The translations under genes were made by a program, and so were the position numbers. Positions 17,681-27,144 of a DNA stretch of 64,000 nt are shown piece after piece. This stretch comes from Chloroflexota bacterium (GTDB lineage: Bacteria; Chloroflexota; Chloroflexia; Chloroflexales; Roseiflexaceae). A model generated the notes under the pieces. That model was not told the origin of the DNA, searched no databases, and saw only the letters and a program-made list of their open reading frames with translations. The stretch spans positions 1 through 64,000 of the forward strand of contig JACAEQ010000057.1 in NCBI GenBank assembly GCA_013388755.1, read 5' to 3'. Position 1 is the stretch's first letter; each line of letters begins with the position of its first letter.

Positions 17681-18784
17681 ATGCGTTCATTACTGGTCTT
17701 GCTGGCAGCCGCGATTGCCCTGTCCGCATGTGCAACCACGGCCCCGAGCGGCGGTGCCTCCGGCGGAGGCTCCACATCCGGTGAAGGTACAGGCTCGAAC
17801 CAGAGTTCATCGTCGGGCGGAAATGCCGCGACCACGCCAATCGTCATGGCATGGCTGCCGAACGAGTCGGGCGCTGATCTGAAGGATGCCCGTGATGCGT
17901 TTGGCGCGATCATCAGTGAAGCGCTTGGCCGGCCCGTTGAACATCGCACCACGACCGACTACATCATCGCTGTCGAGACCGTCGCAAATAACAACGCGCA
18001 CCTGGCGTGGTTCGGCGCCGAAGCATACGTGCAGGCGCGTGACAAGAACCCGGCGGTTGTGCCGCTGGTCATTCCAAGCGGCGCCGATGGCACCGTCGCC
18101 ACCGCGGTCTACTACAGCTGGCTGGCAGTCAAGCGCGGCGAGGAAGGCAACTACCAGGATGGCGGTGTCTTCAAGATTGACAACATCCAGGGTAAGCGGT
18201 TTTCGTTTGTGTCGAATAGCTCGACCTCCGGTTTCCGCGTGCCATCAGCAACGATTGTCAAGTACTTCAGCACCATGGATCAGTGGAAAGATCTCAAGGC
18301 TGATGATCTGCTCGAAGGCGGCGCCAACAACTTTTTCGCCGATGTACAGTTTGGTGGCTCACATCAGGGATCAGCGGTGAACCTGATTTCCGGCAAAGTG
18401 GATGTCGCAGCGTTCTGCGATGCCTGTGTGGAGAACTACGTCACGCTGGTCGAAAGCACGGCCAATACGCCTGGCGCAGTCTATCGCGTGAACAATGATG
18501 CTGCTGAGCCGTTCGATAAGTTCCCCGGCGCCGAGTTTGTGGTAATCGCCTCGGTGCCCGTGATCAATGCTCCGTTTGTTGCCAACAGCAACATGCTGAC
18601 GCCAGAAGAGATCAAGCGTCTGCAGGATGTGTTGACTTCCGATGCGGTGGCCAACAACCCGAAAATCTTCGCCCCGAAAGAGGCGACAGATGCCGGCTAC
18701 AAGCCATTCTTCCGCAAGACCAACGCTGAGCGCTTCCTGGTTGTCGAGGACTCGTTCTTCGACCCGATCCGCGCGATGCGCTAA
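17681..18784 (+). CDS. phnD: Phosphonate/phosphite-type ABC substrate-binding lipoprotein PhnD
   Basis: This 367-aa extracytoplasmic lipoprotein has a lipobox LSAC (Cys at about 17), then a Gly/Ser-rich linker to about residue 50. The PhnD family domain follows, with HRTTTDYIIAVETVANN, the ligand loop SSTSGFRVPSA, and GGSHQGSAVNLISGKVDVAA. AGGGAGAA precedes the ATG. It heads a four-gene importer. The family binds phosphonates, phosphite, hypophosphite or methylphosphonate. No C-P lyase or phosphite dehydrogenase is nearby, so the ligand is open. Confidence 0.88.
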   Translation: MRSLLVLLAAAIALSACATTAPSGGASGGGSTSGEGTGSNQSSSSGGNAATTPIVMAWLPNESGADLKDARDAFGAIISEALGRPVEHRTTTDYIIAVETVANNNAHLAWFGAEAYVQARDKNPAVVPLVIPSGADGTVATAVYYSWLAVKRGEEGNYQDGGVFKIDNIQGKRFSFVSNSSTSGFRVPSATIVKYFSTMDQWKDLKADDLLEGGANNFFADVQFGGSHQGSAVNLISGKVDVAAFCDACVENYVTLVESTANTPGAVYRVNNDAAEPFDKFPGAEFVVIASVPVINAPFVANSNMLTPEEIKRLQDVLTSDAVANNPKIFAPKEATDAGYKPFFRKTNAERFLVVEDSFFDPIRAMR

Positions 18785-18871
18785 TGACGACTGCAGGCCG
18801 ACCGGCTCCATCATGGCGGAGCCGGTCATTCGCATGACTGGCAGTAGGTATCACACTACAGAGGTTCCGGC

Positions 18872-19657
18872 ATGGCTCTGTTGCAGGTCGAGGCGCTGAC
18901 CAAACGCTACGGCGGTGAGACACTGGCGCTGGATAATATTACGTTCGATGTTGAGCCAGGCGAGTTTGTGGGTATTATCGGACCATCCGGAGCAGGTAAA
19001 TCAACGTTGTTGCGCTGTGTAAACCGGCTGGTGGACATCAGCAGCGGCGATGTTCGCTTCGATGGCGTCAGTGTGCCGACGCTACGCGGCGCAGCGCTCC
19101 GGCGGCAGCGCACCCGGATAGGCATGATCTTTCAGCACTACAACCTGGTCAACCGGCTGAGCGTTATCGAAAATGTGTTGCACGGGCGGCTCGGGTACAA
19201 GGGAACGATTCAGGGGATCCTTGGTCTCTACACCGAGGAAGAAAAACGCGATGCGGCCCGGATCATCGAAAGCCTGGGGCTGAGTGAGCAGATGTACAAG
19301 CGGTGTGATCAGTTGAGCGGCGGGCAAAAACAGCGTGTCGGTATCGCCCGCGCGCTGGTACAGCAACCGAAAATGTTGCTCTGTGATGAACCGATTGCAT
19401 CACTCGACCCGAATGCCGCCAAGATCATTATGGATACATTGAGTGACATCAACCGCACAACAGGTATCACGATCCTGGTGAATCTGCACCAGGTTGATGT
19501 CGCCTTACGCTACGCCCGGCGGATCATCGGTATCAATCGCGGCAGACTGGTCTATGATGGCGAGCCAGAGCGCCTGAGCAATGAACAGATCTATCAGATC
19601 TACGGCTCTGAAGCCGGGGATTTGATCCTCGATCTCCGGGAGCGCTATGCAGCCTGA
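18872..19657 (+). CDS. phnC: Phosphonate-type ABC transporter ATPase PhnC
   Basis: The 261-aa cytoplasmic ATPase has Walker A GPSGAGKST, Q-loop IFQHYNLV, signature LSGGQKQRVGIARAL, Walker B MLLCDEPIASLD and switch His in NLHQVD. The NLHQVD switch and the N-RL-V-ENVLHGRLG stretch are typical of PhnC. Its 3' end overlaps phnE by 11 bp, so the two are translationally coupled. Confidence 0.93.
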   Translation: MALLQVEALTKRYGGETLALDNITFDVEPGEFVGIIGPSGAGKSTLLRCVNRLVDISSGDVRFDGVSVPTLRGAALRRQRTRIGMIFQHYNLVNRLSVIENVLHGRLGYKGTIQGILGLYTEEEKRDAARIIESLGLSEQMYKRCDQLSGGQKQRVGIARALVQQPKMLLCDEPIASLDPNAAKIIMDTLSDINRTTGITILVNLHQVDVALRYARRIIGINRGRLVYDGEPERLSNEQIYQIYGSEAGDLILDLRERYAA

Positions 19658-20432
19658 CATTTTTCAACTCCGGCAGCGCCAGTCGGCGCTCTTTTTTGTG
19701 TTGCTCAGCGGATTAACCTATGGCGCGATTCTCCTTACCAATTATGATGTGGTACAGGGATTGACGGCCATACCGCGCGCGTTCGTCTGGGCCACTGCCA
19801 ATTTTATCCCGGATGATGAGGCCTGGCAGCGTTTGCCGCGCATTCTCGACAAGCTGCGAGAGACGGTGTTGATGGCGATTTCGTCGGCGACGGTTGCTTC
19901 GGCGCTTGGCCTGGCAGTGGCACTGCTCGGCGCCACGACGACCCGGCCGCACCCCTGGTTCAGCCCGCCGGCGCGCGCCATCGCCAGCGTGTTTCGCAAT
20001 ATTGACGTTTCCGCCTGGGCATTGATCCTGCTCTTTTCATTCGGCCAGAGCGCCATCACCGGCTATTTCGCACTGTTTTTTGTGACGTTCGGCTTCATTG
20101 TGCGCGTGATGATCGAGACGATTGATGAGATCGGGACCGAGTCGGTCGAGGCCTTGCGTGCCACCGGCGCCGGGTACCTGGCGATTATTACCCAGAGTGT
20201 CATTCCGGCATGCCTGCCGCAGCTGATCAGCTGGGTGCTCTATATGATCGAAACGAATATCCGCAGCGCAACCCTGGTCGGGATACTGACCGGTACCGGT
20301 ATTGGATTCTCCTTCGATCTCTACTACAAGAGCCTGAATTACAGTTCGGCCAGCCTGGTCGTACTGGTGATCGTGGTGGCGGTTCTGTTAATAGAAGCGC
20401 TCTCGAACGCGATCCGAAGGGCAGTACTGTGA
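19647..20432 (+). CDS. phnE: Phosphonate-type ABC permease PhnE, first subunit
   Basis: This 261-aa inner-membrane permease has about six helices. The EAA loop motif is ESVEALRATGAGYLAIITQSV, and FRNIDVSAWALILLFSFG is typical of the family's central part. It overlaps phnC by 11 bp and the next permease by 1 bp (ATGA), giving a tight operon. Confidence 0.9.
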   Translation: MQPDIFQLRQRQSALFFVLLSGLTYGAILLTNYDVVQGLTAIPRAFVWATANFIPDDEAWQRLPRILDKLRETVLMAISSATVASALGLAVALLGATTTRPHPWFSPPARAIASVFRNIDVSAWALILLFSFGQSAITGYFALFFVTFGFIVRVMIETIDEIGTESVEALRATGAGYLAIITQSVIPACLPQLISWVLYMIETNIRSATLVGILTGTGIGFSFDLYYKSLNYSSASLVVLVIVVAVLLIEALSNAIRRAVL

Positions 20433-21259
20433 TGACGCTACCTGAACCGGCGCGCCGCATTCGCGTGCGCCCGCTGACACGCGCCAATCTGAGCATTCAG
20501 GCAACGCTGATCGGGTTGACGCTGCTGACCGTGTACAGCTTCACAACCTTTGACTCGCGCAACATCGAACTGGAGCAGGCGGTACGTGATATGTTCGACA
20601 ATTTCCGCCTGCTGTTGCTCGAGCCGCGCCTGAAGAATGTCAGCGTGCTCGAAATGCTCCACCAGCTCTTCGTTACCGCCGGGCTGGGGCTGCTGACCAC
20701 GATCTTTGGCGCGATCATCGCCTTCTTCCTCGGCCTGCTGGCGGCGCAGAACCTGGCGCCGCGCTGGCTCACCGACGTGATCAGGGGCGGGACAGCCTTT
20801 ATCCGCGCCGTGCCGACCGTACTCTGGGTGCTTTTCTTCGCTGTCTCGGTTGGTCTGGGGAGCGTTGCGGCGATTATCGGGATGACCTTTCACTCGGCGG
20901 GCTATTTGATTAAAGCCTACTCCGAGTCGTTCGAGGAGATCGAGCCTGGTGTCCTGGAGGCGTTGCGCGCCAGTGGCGCCAACTGGTGGCAAACGATCTT
21001 CCAGGCGGTCGTGCCGGCATCAGCTTCGGCGCTGCTCTCGTGGACGTTTGTGCGTTTCGAGATTAACTTCTCAACCGCAATTGCCATGGGCGCGACGGCC
21101 GGCGCGGGCGGTATCGGCTTCGATATGTTTATGGCAAGCGGCTTCTATCTTGATCTGCGTGAACTGGGCGCGTTCACCTATGCGATCCTGGCATTTGCCA
21201 TCGCGCTCGAGTGGGGCGCAACACGGCTGAAGGCCAATCTGGGACCGCAACGGCACTAG
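20432..21259 (+). CDS. phnE: Phosphonate-type ABC permease PhnE, second subunit
   Basis: The protein is 275 aa from the ATG at 20432, which shares its A with the previous TGA; the longer frame from 20210 runs through phnE1 and is rejected. It has six membrane segments and an EAA loop GVLEALRASGANWWQTIFQAV. Two PhnE paralogues side by side suggest a heterodimeric permease. No terminator with a T-run follows; 21260-21546 shows only a weak 5-bp hairpin (21295-21307). Confidence 0.9.
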   Translation: MTLPEPARRIRVRPLTRANLSIQATLIGLTLLTVYSFTTFDSRNIELEQAVRDMFDNFRLLLLEPRLKNVSVLEMLHQLFVTAGLGLLTTIFGAIIAFFLGLLAAQNLAPRWLTDVIRGGTAFIRAVPTVLWVLFFAVSVGLGSVAAIIGMTFHSAGYLIKAYSESFEEIEPGVLEALRASGANWWQTIFQAVVPASASALLSWTFVRFEINFSTAIAMGATAGAGGIGFDMFMASGFYLDLRELGAFTYAILAFAIALEWGATRLKANLGPQRH

Positions 21260-21546
21260 AGCGCCGGTAGAGTGTTCTATTTTTCAGGTGTTTCGGGCCG
21301 CTGGCCCATAGGGTTTCGGTTTCTGATGCGGCGCGGCGGGCAGAGCCGCCACACCGCACCACAAAAGAAGAGCAACTGTTCACGATCGGTGGTGCGGGAG
21401 ATGCCCCCGCTATGAACCATCGGCGGCGGGTCGGGACGCAGCGTGCCGCGTCCGCGACGTCAGCGCCATGATCCATCGAACCGCCGACGCAACAGAGACA
21501 TGGTTACCCCAGGTGTGAGCACATACAAAGAAGACACATACCGCTC

Positions 21547-22422
21547 TCAGCGCCCCGGCGGGAAGACTGCCACCTCATCGCCGGCGTGGATGACCGCGGC
21601 GCATCCGCCGGCGTAGGCCAGTTCACGCCCATTCAGCAACACGCGCCAGCCATAGCGCGGCACATACGCTGGCGTCACCTCAATCCAGAGCCTGTCACTC
21701 GACTCATCCGCCTCCCAGACGCGCTCGAGCGCCTCGGCGCGCAGCTGGGGATAGCCGCTAAACAGCTTACGCAGCACCTCGCCGGCGCTGCCGCCATCGG
21801 CAATCCGCACCTGAATCTCCGGCGTTCCGGCGAGCGCGCGCAGGCGGCCATACAGCGCACAGCGTACCGCAACATCGCCGGCGTCCAGTTCGCGGGCAAC
21901 CTGGTAGCCGAACAGTAACTGATGTTGTTGCACCGCCAGGTATTTGCTCCATGCTGCCATCGCCGCAGCGATCGTGCTGGCCGGCAGTCCGGCTTCCTGC
22001 ATAAAGCGCGAAAAACTCGCCAGCACCAGGCCAAACGACCCGATGACATACTCGGATGGTGTGTGGATGTGACGCGGACCATGGCCGGCGTGTGCTCCTC
22101 CGGCGCGGAACAGGTAGAGCGCAAACTCATCGCTGGTATCCAGCCCGAGGGTACGGGCGAGCCAGATGGTGAAGAAGCGCCGCCGTTCCTCAAGGTGCGC
22201 GTCGTCCACCCCCTGTTCCCAGCCCAGGATCGCCGCCGTTTCCGGAACATGCTGCAGGTAATTGTAGGTCTCTACCACCAGCTCCGTCCCCCGGCGGAAC
22301 AACGGTTCCACCGAGCGCGATGCTGCGGCCCGCTCCTCGTGCCCCCAGCCAACGAAACGCAACATGCGCCGCCAGACCTCATGCGGCTCAGGTGCCAGAT
22401 TGTGCAGTTCCAGCGTTGTCAT
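21547..22422 (-). CDS. Protoglobin-like sensor globin fused to a MoaD-like ubiquitin fold
   Basis: The protein is 291 aa from ATG 22422, with GAGGT 6 nt upstream; longer starts to 22524 overlap the dehydrogenase and lack a site. Residues 14-175 look like a globin-coupled-sensor/protoglobin domain: LVVETYNYLQHVPETAAILG, a WLARTLGL stretch, then FRAGGAHAGHG (H111 as likely proximal haem ligand, H114 alternative) and TPSEYVIGSFGLVLASF. Residues 184-291 resemble MoaD (ALYGRLRALAG at the start, YGWRVLLNGRELAY, AGDEVAVFPPGR at the end). The expected terminal Gly-Gly is replaced by PPGR, so ordinary thiocarboxylation looks unlikely. It is the last gene of the hydrogenase cluster, 17 bp after the dehydrogenase. 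An O2/redox sensing role is inference. Confidence 0.7.
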   Translation of the reverse strand: MTTLELHNLAPEPHEVWRRMLRFVGWGHEERAAASRSVEPLFRRGTELVVETYNYLQHVPETAAILGWEQGVDDAHLEERRRFFTIWLARTLGLDTSDEFALYLFRAGGAHAGHGPRHIHTPSEYVIGSFGLVLASFSRFMQEAGLPASTIAAAMAAWSKYLAVQQHQLLFGYQVARELDAGDVAVRCALYGRLRALAGTPEIQVRIADGGSAGEVLRKLFSGYPQLRAEALERVWEADESSDRLWIEVTPAYVPRYGWRVLLNGRELAYAGGCAAVIHAGDEVAVFPPGR

Positions 22423-22438
22423 CGAATACCTCGATGGC

Positions 22439-23608
22439 TCACTCATCGTATGCGCGGGCATACAGCTCGATGATCTCTTGCTTTGATGGTTTGCGTGGAT
22501 TGTTGGCCGGGCTACCGCTGTCAATCGCCGCGTCGGCCATTACCGGCGCCAGGTCCATCAACCGCGCGCGATCCACGCCCAGTTGCTGCAGCGACGGGAT
22601 CCGGATATCGCGTACCAGCCGCCGGATGGCGGTCACCGAACGGTCAGCCGCCTCCATCAGCGACAGGCCATCAACCGGCTCGCCCATTGCCGCCGCAACG
22701 TCGGCATAACGCTGCGGATCGCCGACCAGACTGAACTCCGTCACCACTGCGAGCAATGCCGCATTGGAGACACCGTGAGCGATGTGAAAGTAGGCGCCGA
22801 TCGGGCGCGACATGCCGTGCACCAGCGCGACCGACGAATTGCTGAAGGCGATGCCCGCCTGCATGGCGCCCAGCATCATCTTCTCGCGCGCCTCAATGTT
22901 GTTGCCGTTGGACCATGCCTGGCGAATATTCTGTGAGATCAACTCGATCGCCGAGAGGCAGAAGATATCGGTCATGGGCTGGCGTTTGACCGACACATAC
23001 GCCTCGATCGCGTGCACCAGCGCATCCACGCCAGTCGCCGCCGTGACGCCCTGCGGCGATGAGACGGTCAACAGCGGGTCAACGATCGCGATGGTCGGCA
23101 TCAGGTAGGGGCTGCCGATCAACATCTTCACGTCGGTCTTCTGGTCAGTAATGACCGTATAGACCGTCGCCTCGCTACCGGTGCCGGCAGTGGTAGGAAT
23201 CGCCACCAGCGGCACGCCCGGCTGCGCGATCTTGCCGATCCCCTTGTACTCCTCGATGGAGCCCGGGTTTGTCGCCAGCACGGCAACCGCCTTGGCGGTA
23301 TCGATCGGGCTGCCACCGCCGACGGCGACAACGAAGTCGCATCCCGCATCTCTGTAAATCTGTAGACCTTCCTGGACATATTCCACGACCGGCTCAGTGT
23401 TCACGCCGGCGAATACCGCGCTGCCGATGCCACTGTCGGCCAGGAGTTGCCTGACCTGATCAACCAGGCCAAGGCTCTGCATAATCTTGTCCGAGACGAT
23501 CAGGGCATGCTTCCAGCCCCGTTTCTGGCATTGCGCTCCAACCTGCTCGACGGCTCCCGAGCCAAGCACCACATGTGCAGGCATGATGAACTCTCGTGGC
23601 GGCATCAT
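22439..23608 (-). CDS. Iron-containing alcohol dehydrogenase
   Basis: This 389-aa group III NAD(P)-dependent dehydrogenase starts at ATG 23608, 7 nt after a perfect AAGGAGGT. Upstream frame to 23833 is not coding. The Rossmann-like domain shows GGGSPIDTAKAVAVL and IPTTAGTGSE. The metal-binding helical domain has HAIEAYVS and LVHGMSRPIGAYFHIAHG. The reaction is reversible alcohol/aldehyde interconversion; substrate not deducible. It lies between the hydrogenase protease and the globin-MoaD gene. A possible promoter (23702-23730) means it could be transcribed apart from hox. Confidence 0.92.
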   Translation of the reverse strand: MMPPREFIMPAHVVLGSGAVEQVGAQCQKRGWKHALIVSDKIMQSLGLVDQVRQLLADSGIGSAVFAGVNTEPVVEYVQEGLQIYRDAGCDFVVAVGGGSPIDTAKAVAVLATNPGSIEEYKGIGKIAQPGVPLVAIPTTAGTGSEATVYTVITDQKTDVKMLIGSPYLMPTIAIVDPLLTVSSPQGVTAATGVDALVHAIEAYVSVKRQPMTDIFCLSAIELISQNIRQAWSNGNNIEAREKMMLGAMQAGIAFSNSSVALVHGMSRPIGAYFHIAHGVSNAALLAVVTEFSLVGDPQRYADVAAAMGEPVDGLSLMEAADRSVTAIRRLVRDIRIPSLQQLGVDRARLMDLAPVMADAAIDSGSPANNPRKPSKQEIIELYARAYDE

Positions 23609-23701
23609 ACGCGACCTCCTTGCAACATCGGCGGCTGTCAGCAGATGACCCGTTACAGTCTCACTGGCGCCGATTCCGGCGGCTCCTGTGGAATGGCCCG
23701 T

Positions 23702-23730
23702 AGTGTAATATACGTTACGCAGGGCGTCAA
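23702..23730 (-). promoter_or_regulatory. Possible internal promoter for dehydrogenase and globin-MoaD genes
   Basis: On the minus strand, TTGACG (23730-23725), 17 nt, then TACACT (23707-23702). It partly overlaps the end of the protease gene. Transcription would begin near 23695, giving a leader of about 87 nt. Confidence 0.35.
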
Positions 23731-24278
23731 AACGAAGCTGAGGTGGACGTGTTGCTGGCAGTGGCCAGCAACTGCCGGGCCATCTCGACCGCCCTGGCGA
23801 TACCAGTGCGCGCGCGGGCCGAGAATGGCGCACCAGGGGTAAATTGCTCCGCCGGTATCGTGATCAGCCAGGATCGTGGCGCACGCCCGTAGACCTCTTG
23901 TGTGAGCAGCAGCAGGCGTTCGGGGGTGGCGAAATGGCCGGGTGGACCGCCAGTAGCGGCAGGGCTCAGGTGTGCCAATGACACGGCTGCATCACTGCTG
24001 GCGGAGGCATCGAGGAACACAACCATACCGGCATCCGCCAGTAATGGCGCAAGCTCTGGTGTCAACTGGTGTACCGACAGAACGGACACGCCTGTCAGGT
24101 GACATTCTGCCAGCGCATCGGCCGCTGCCCGTCCCGCGCCGTCGTCGCCACGCAGATCATTGCCATAACCGATAACGAGCCGGTGAGACGGTTCGCAACG
24201 GGTATAGGGGGGGGCGTCCGGTGCGTGGAATGGCGCTGCGGCACGAGTGGCGCACTCCGTGGTGTCTGATTGCATCAT
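23727..24278 (-). CDS. hoxW: Hydrogenase maturation protease
   Basis: This 183-aa (from ATG 24278) HyaD/HoxW-type endopeptidase trims the C-terminus of the NiFe large subunit after Ni insertion. The family start GYGNDLRGDDGAG is visible, preceded by an unusual N-terminal tail of about 33 residues. Further along are SVHQLTPELAPLLADAG and VFLDAS, which hold the expected acidic Ni-contact residues. It starts 6 bp after the hoxH stop, so is coupled to its substrate. The tail after residue 160 is Ala/Ser/Thr-rich. Confidence 0.85.
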   Translation of the reverse strand: MMQSDTTECATRAAAPFHAPDAPPYTRCEPSHRLVIGYGNDLRGDDGAGRAAADALAECHLTGVSVLSVHQLTPELAPLLADAGMVVFLDASASSDAAVSLAHLSPAATGGPPGHFATPERLLLLTQEVYGRAPRSWLITIPAEQFTPGAPFSARARTGIARAVEMARQLLATASNTSTSASF

Positions 24279-24283
24279 TTGTC

Positions 24284-25705
24284 TCACCGTTGCACCGTAT
24301 CGAGCACCGTGCCATCGGCGGCGACCAGGATCAATGCCAGTGGCATCGTCCCGGCAGCGTGGGTCGAGCAACTCAGACAGGGATCATAGGCGCGGATGCC
24401 GGCTTCGACCCGGTTGAGTGCGCCTTCGCTGATCCGGTCGCCGTGGACGTAGCGCTGCGCGATCTGGGCCACGGTGCGGTTCATGGCCAGGTTGTTGTGC
24501 CCGGTGGCGATGATCAAGTTGACTCTGCGTATGAGGCCATTGGGGTCAACGGCATAGTCGTGGAACAATGTGCCGCGAGGCGCCTCGCTCACGCCAACGC
24601 CTTCGAGCTGGTTGACACCCGCCTCGGCGCGCAGTCTGCCGGAATCCAGATCCGGGTCATCGAGCAGCAACGAAATCCGTTCCAGTGCCGCGAGAATCTC
24701 GACCAGCCGGGCATAGTGATAATAAAAAGACGACGTTGCAATACCGCCGGCGCGCTGGCGCATCTCACCAAGTTCGGCGTCGGCCAGGAGCGTGCCGATA
24801 CGGGTACAGATATTCAGCCGCGCCAGTGGCCCGACGCGATACATACCGGCAGGGTAGCCACGCGGGCGGTAATATGGCATCTTCAGATACGACCACGGTT
24901 CAACGGCTTCGGCAATCATCTCGCGATAGTGTGCCGGATCAACCTGGTCAGCGATGATCGCGCCGCCGGAGTCGACCAGCCGCAGGCGCCCGCCGTAGTG
25001 TTCCCATTCGCCGTTCGGCCCGACCAGGCCAAGGAACAGTGAGGGGAAGTCGCCAAAGGATGCCACTTCATCGGCGTGGGTATCGAGCAATGTTTTGAAG
25101 CGCCGCAGCGCGTCGAGCACGGTTGTGCGCGCTTCCGGTAGGCGTGCGGCAATCGCGGCGCGCTGCGCGGCGGCTGGCGCGGCACGCACACCGCCAGGGA
25201 CGGCCCATGCCGGGTGGATCTTACTGCCACCGAGTGTCTCAATAATCTCCTGGCCAAACTGGCGTAATCGGATGCCCGCGCGCGCCAGGTGGGCATCGGC
25301 GGCCATCAGACCAAACACGTTGCGCGTGGCGGGATCGCTATCGAAACCCAGCAGCAAATCAGGCGCGCTGAGGTGGAAGAAACTCAATGCATGCGACTGA
25401 ACAATCTGGCCCAGGTTCATCAGGCGGCGCAGTTTCTCCGCTGCCGGCGGGATCATCACCGACAGGATGGCATCGCCCGCTTTGGCCGAGGCCAGCAGAT
25501 GGCTGACCGGGCAGATACCGCAGATCCGCGCGGTGATTCCTGGCATTTCCCACAATGGCCGGCCTTCACAGAAGCGCTCAAACCCACGAAACTCGGTGAC
25601 GTGAAAGCGTGCCTCCTGCACGGTACCCGCGTCATCAAGATGGATCGTGATTCTGGCGTGCCCTTCGATGCGTGTGACCGGGTCTATCAGAATGCGCCGG
25701 GTCAT
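24284..25705 (-). CDS. hoxH: NAD-reducing [NiFe] hydrogenase large subunit HoxH
   Basis: This 473-aa catalytic subunit carries the NiFe(CN)2CO site. ATG 25705 is chosen because [17 protein letters not shown] is the family start and GAGGT lies upstream; the longer frame to 25810 is not family-like. Nickel ligands are RICGIC (C62, C65) and DPCLSC (C443, C446). Protease cleavage is expected after H449 in CSTH, removing a 24-residue tail (AAGTMPL...). Group 3d or 3b-like bidirectional type. It pairs with HoxY, and the diaphorase HoxFUE links it to NAD(P). Confidence 0.93.
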   Translation of the reverse strand: MTRRILIDPVTRIEGHARITIHLDDAGTVQEARFHVTEFRGFERFCEGRPLWEMPGITARICGICPVSHLLASAKAGDAILSVMIPPAAEKLRRLMNLGQIVQSHALSFFHLSAPDLLLGFDSDPATRNVFGLMAADAHLARAGIRLRQFGQEIIETLGGSKIHPAWAVPGGVRAAPAAAQRAAIAARLPEARTTVLDALRRFKTLLDTHADEVASFGDFPSLFLGLVGPNGEWEHYGGRLRLVDSGGAIIADQVDPAHYREMIAEAVEPWSYLKMPYYRPRGYPAGMYRVGPLARLNICTRIGTLLADAELGEMRQRAGGIATSSFYYHYARLVEILAALERISLLLDDPDLDSGRLRAEAGVNQLEGVGVSEAPRGTLFHDYAVDPNGLIRRVNLIIATGHNNLAMNRTVAQIAQRYVHGDRISEGALNRVEAGIRAYDPCLSCSTHAAGTMPLALILVAADGTVLDTVQR

Positions 25706-25811
25706 GCTTGACCTCGCTGTCGTCGTTTGCTCTGCGGCACGCGCCTGCAACTGTGCGCCAGGCGCAATCGCCGGGTTGTGTACCGCGAATGGTGCAGGGG
25801 GTACCAGCACC

Positions 25812-26357
25812 TCAGCCGAACTTGATCATCTCGCGCCCGGCCAGCAGCACCTCACCGCCGGCAAGGATCTGTTCCAGGGCGGCACGAATGCGCGGTGCAG
25901 GCGGCGGGCAGCCTGGCAGGTAGAGATCGACCGGTACGACGGCATGGACAGGGAGCACCCTGCCAAGCAATGCTGGAACGATACCGGGCGCATCCGGGAT
26001 CTGGCCAGACATATCCGCCCGTTCGACATACAGCGTCTGCAGAATCGGGCCCGGCGCGCCAAGCGGATTGCGCAGCGCTGTCACATTGCCGGTGACCGCG
26101 CAATCGCCGAAGGCAATCAGCGTGCGGGTGCGCTCCCGCACCTGGCGAATCAGGTGCAGGTTATCCGCATTCGCCACCGCGCCCTCGACCAGTGCAACGT
26201 CGACATGCTCAGGATATGCCTTGATGTCGGCGAGCGGGCTATACACGAGTTCGACGTGCCGGGCCAGTTCGAACAGCCACTCATCAAGATCGAGGAATGA
26301 CATGTGGCAACCCGAACACCCACCAAGCCAGATCGTTGCAAGTCGTAGCTTCTTCAC
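25812..26357 (-). CDS. hoxY: [NiFe] hydrogenase small subunit HoxY
   Basis: This 181-aa small subunit bears the proximal 4Fe-4S cluster. Ligands are WLGGCSGCH (C14, C17), FGDCAVTGN and YLPGCPPP. There is no Tat signal, so the enzyme is cytoplasmic. Length fits HoxY, which lacks the medial and distal cluster domain of uptake hydrogenases. It lies between hoxU (20 bp gap) and hoxH. Confidence 0.92.
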   Translation of the reverse strand: MKKLRLATIWLGGCSGCHMSFLDLDEWLFELARHVELVYSPLADIKAYPEHVDVALVEGAVANADNLHLIRQVRERTRTLIAFGDCAVTGNVTALRNPLGAPGPILQTLYVERADMSGQIPDAPGIVPALLGRVLPVHAVVPVDLYLPGCPPPAPRIRAALEQILAGGEVLLAGREMIKFG

Positions 26358-26377
26358 GGTCGTTCCATCCAGAACTA

Positions 26378-27085
26378 TTACCAGCGCTGGTCGCGTGCCG
26401 CGACAATGAACGCAATCTTTGTGGGATCGCGCTCCATTTCACTGACGGTGGCGCCACGCCGGAAAATGGCGCCGGTCGGGCAAGCGAGCAAGCACTTGCC
26501 ACACGACGTACAGCTGGTTGACTCCCCCCATGGCTGGCGCATGTCGGTGATGACCCGCGCGTCGGCCCCACGACCGGCGATATCCCATGTATGGACCCCT
26601 TCGACCTCATCGCAGACGCGGACGCAGCGTGTGCAGAGAACACAGCGATTGTGATCGATGCCGAACCGCCCGTGTGAGATATCCACCTCACAGACTGGAA
26701 ATGCATAATCAAAGCGCACATGATCCATGCCAATCGCAATGGCCAGATTCTGTAGTTCGCAATGGCCGTTGGCGACACACACCGCGCAGATATGGTTACG
26801 CTCGGCGAAGAGCAGTTCAATAATGATGCGGCGGTAGTTGCGCAGGCGCTCCGTGTCGGTGTGAACGACCATGCCTTCGACGACCTGGGTGACACACGCA
26901 GGACGCAGGGTGCGACTGCCTTCGATCTCGACCAGGCACATGCGGCACGCACCGACACTGGTCACACCATCAAGGTGACATAATGTAGGAATGTAGATAC
27001 CGTTCTCGCGCGCTGCTTCGAGAATCGTTTCACCCTCGCGCCCGCTGACGAGCTGATCATTGATAGTAAACGTTCGCGCTGCCAT
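26378..27085 (-). CDS. hoxU: Hydrogenase diaphorase iron-sulfur subunit HoxU
   Basis: The 235-aa protein is homologous to the NuoG N-terminus. It has a 2Fe-2S ferredoxin-like domain (CHLDG, GACRMC), then the His-Cys cluster region ([13 protein letters not shown]), then two 4Fe-4S ferredoxin motifs ([11 protein letters not shown] and [15 protein letters not shown]). It carries electrons between HoxF flavin and HoxY. The whole diaphorase set is in the order E-F-U, as in cyanobacterial and Chloroflexus-type operons. Confidence 0.93.
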   Translation of the reverse strand: MAARTFTINDQLVSGREGETILEAARENGIYIPTLCHLDGVTSVGACRMCLVEIEGSRTLRPACVTQVVEGMVVHTDTERLRNYRRIIIELLFAERNHICAVCVANGHCELQNLAIAIGMDHVRFDYAFPVCEVDISHGRFGIDHNRCVLCTRCVRVCDEVEGVHTWDIAGRGADARVITDMRQPWGESTSCTSCGKCLLACPTGAIFRRGATVSEMERDPTKIAFIVAARDQRW

Positions 27086-27144
27086 CGTCTTTCTTTCGCC
27101 GTACGAGAAACATTGAACAACGAGCGTCCCTATGCCGTATCGGG

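Noticed and set aside
20210-21259. 349-aa PhnE starting at 20210
   Set aside because: The first 74 codons run inside phnE1 in another frame; ATG 20432 overlaps the stop in the normal operon manner.
24284-25810. Longer HoxH starting at 25810 directly after the hoxY stop
   Set aside because: The extra 35 residues are unlike the family, whose proteins begin close to the DPVTRIEGH motif; ATG 25705 has a ribosome site.
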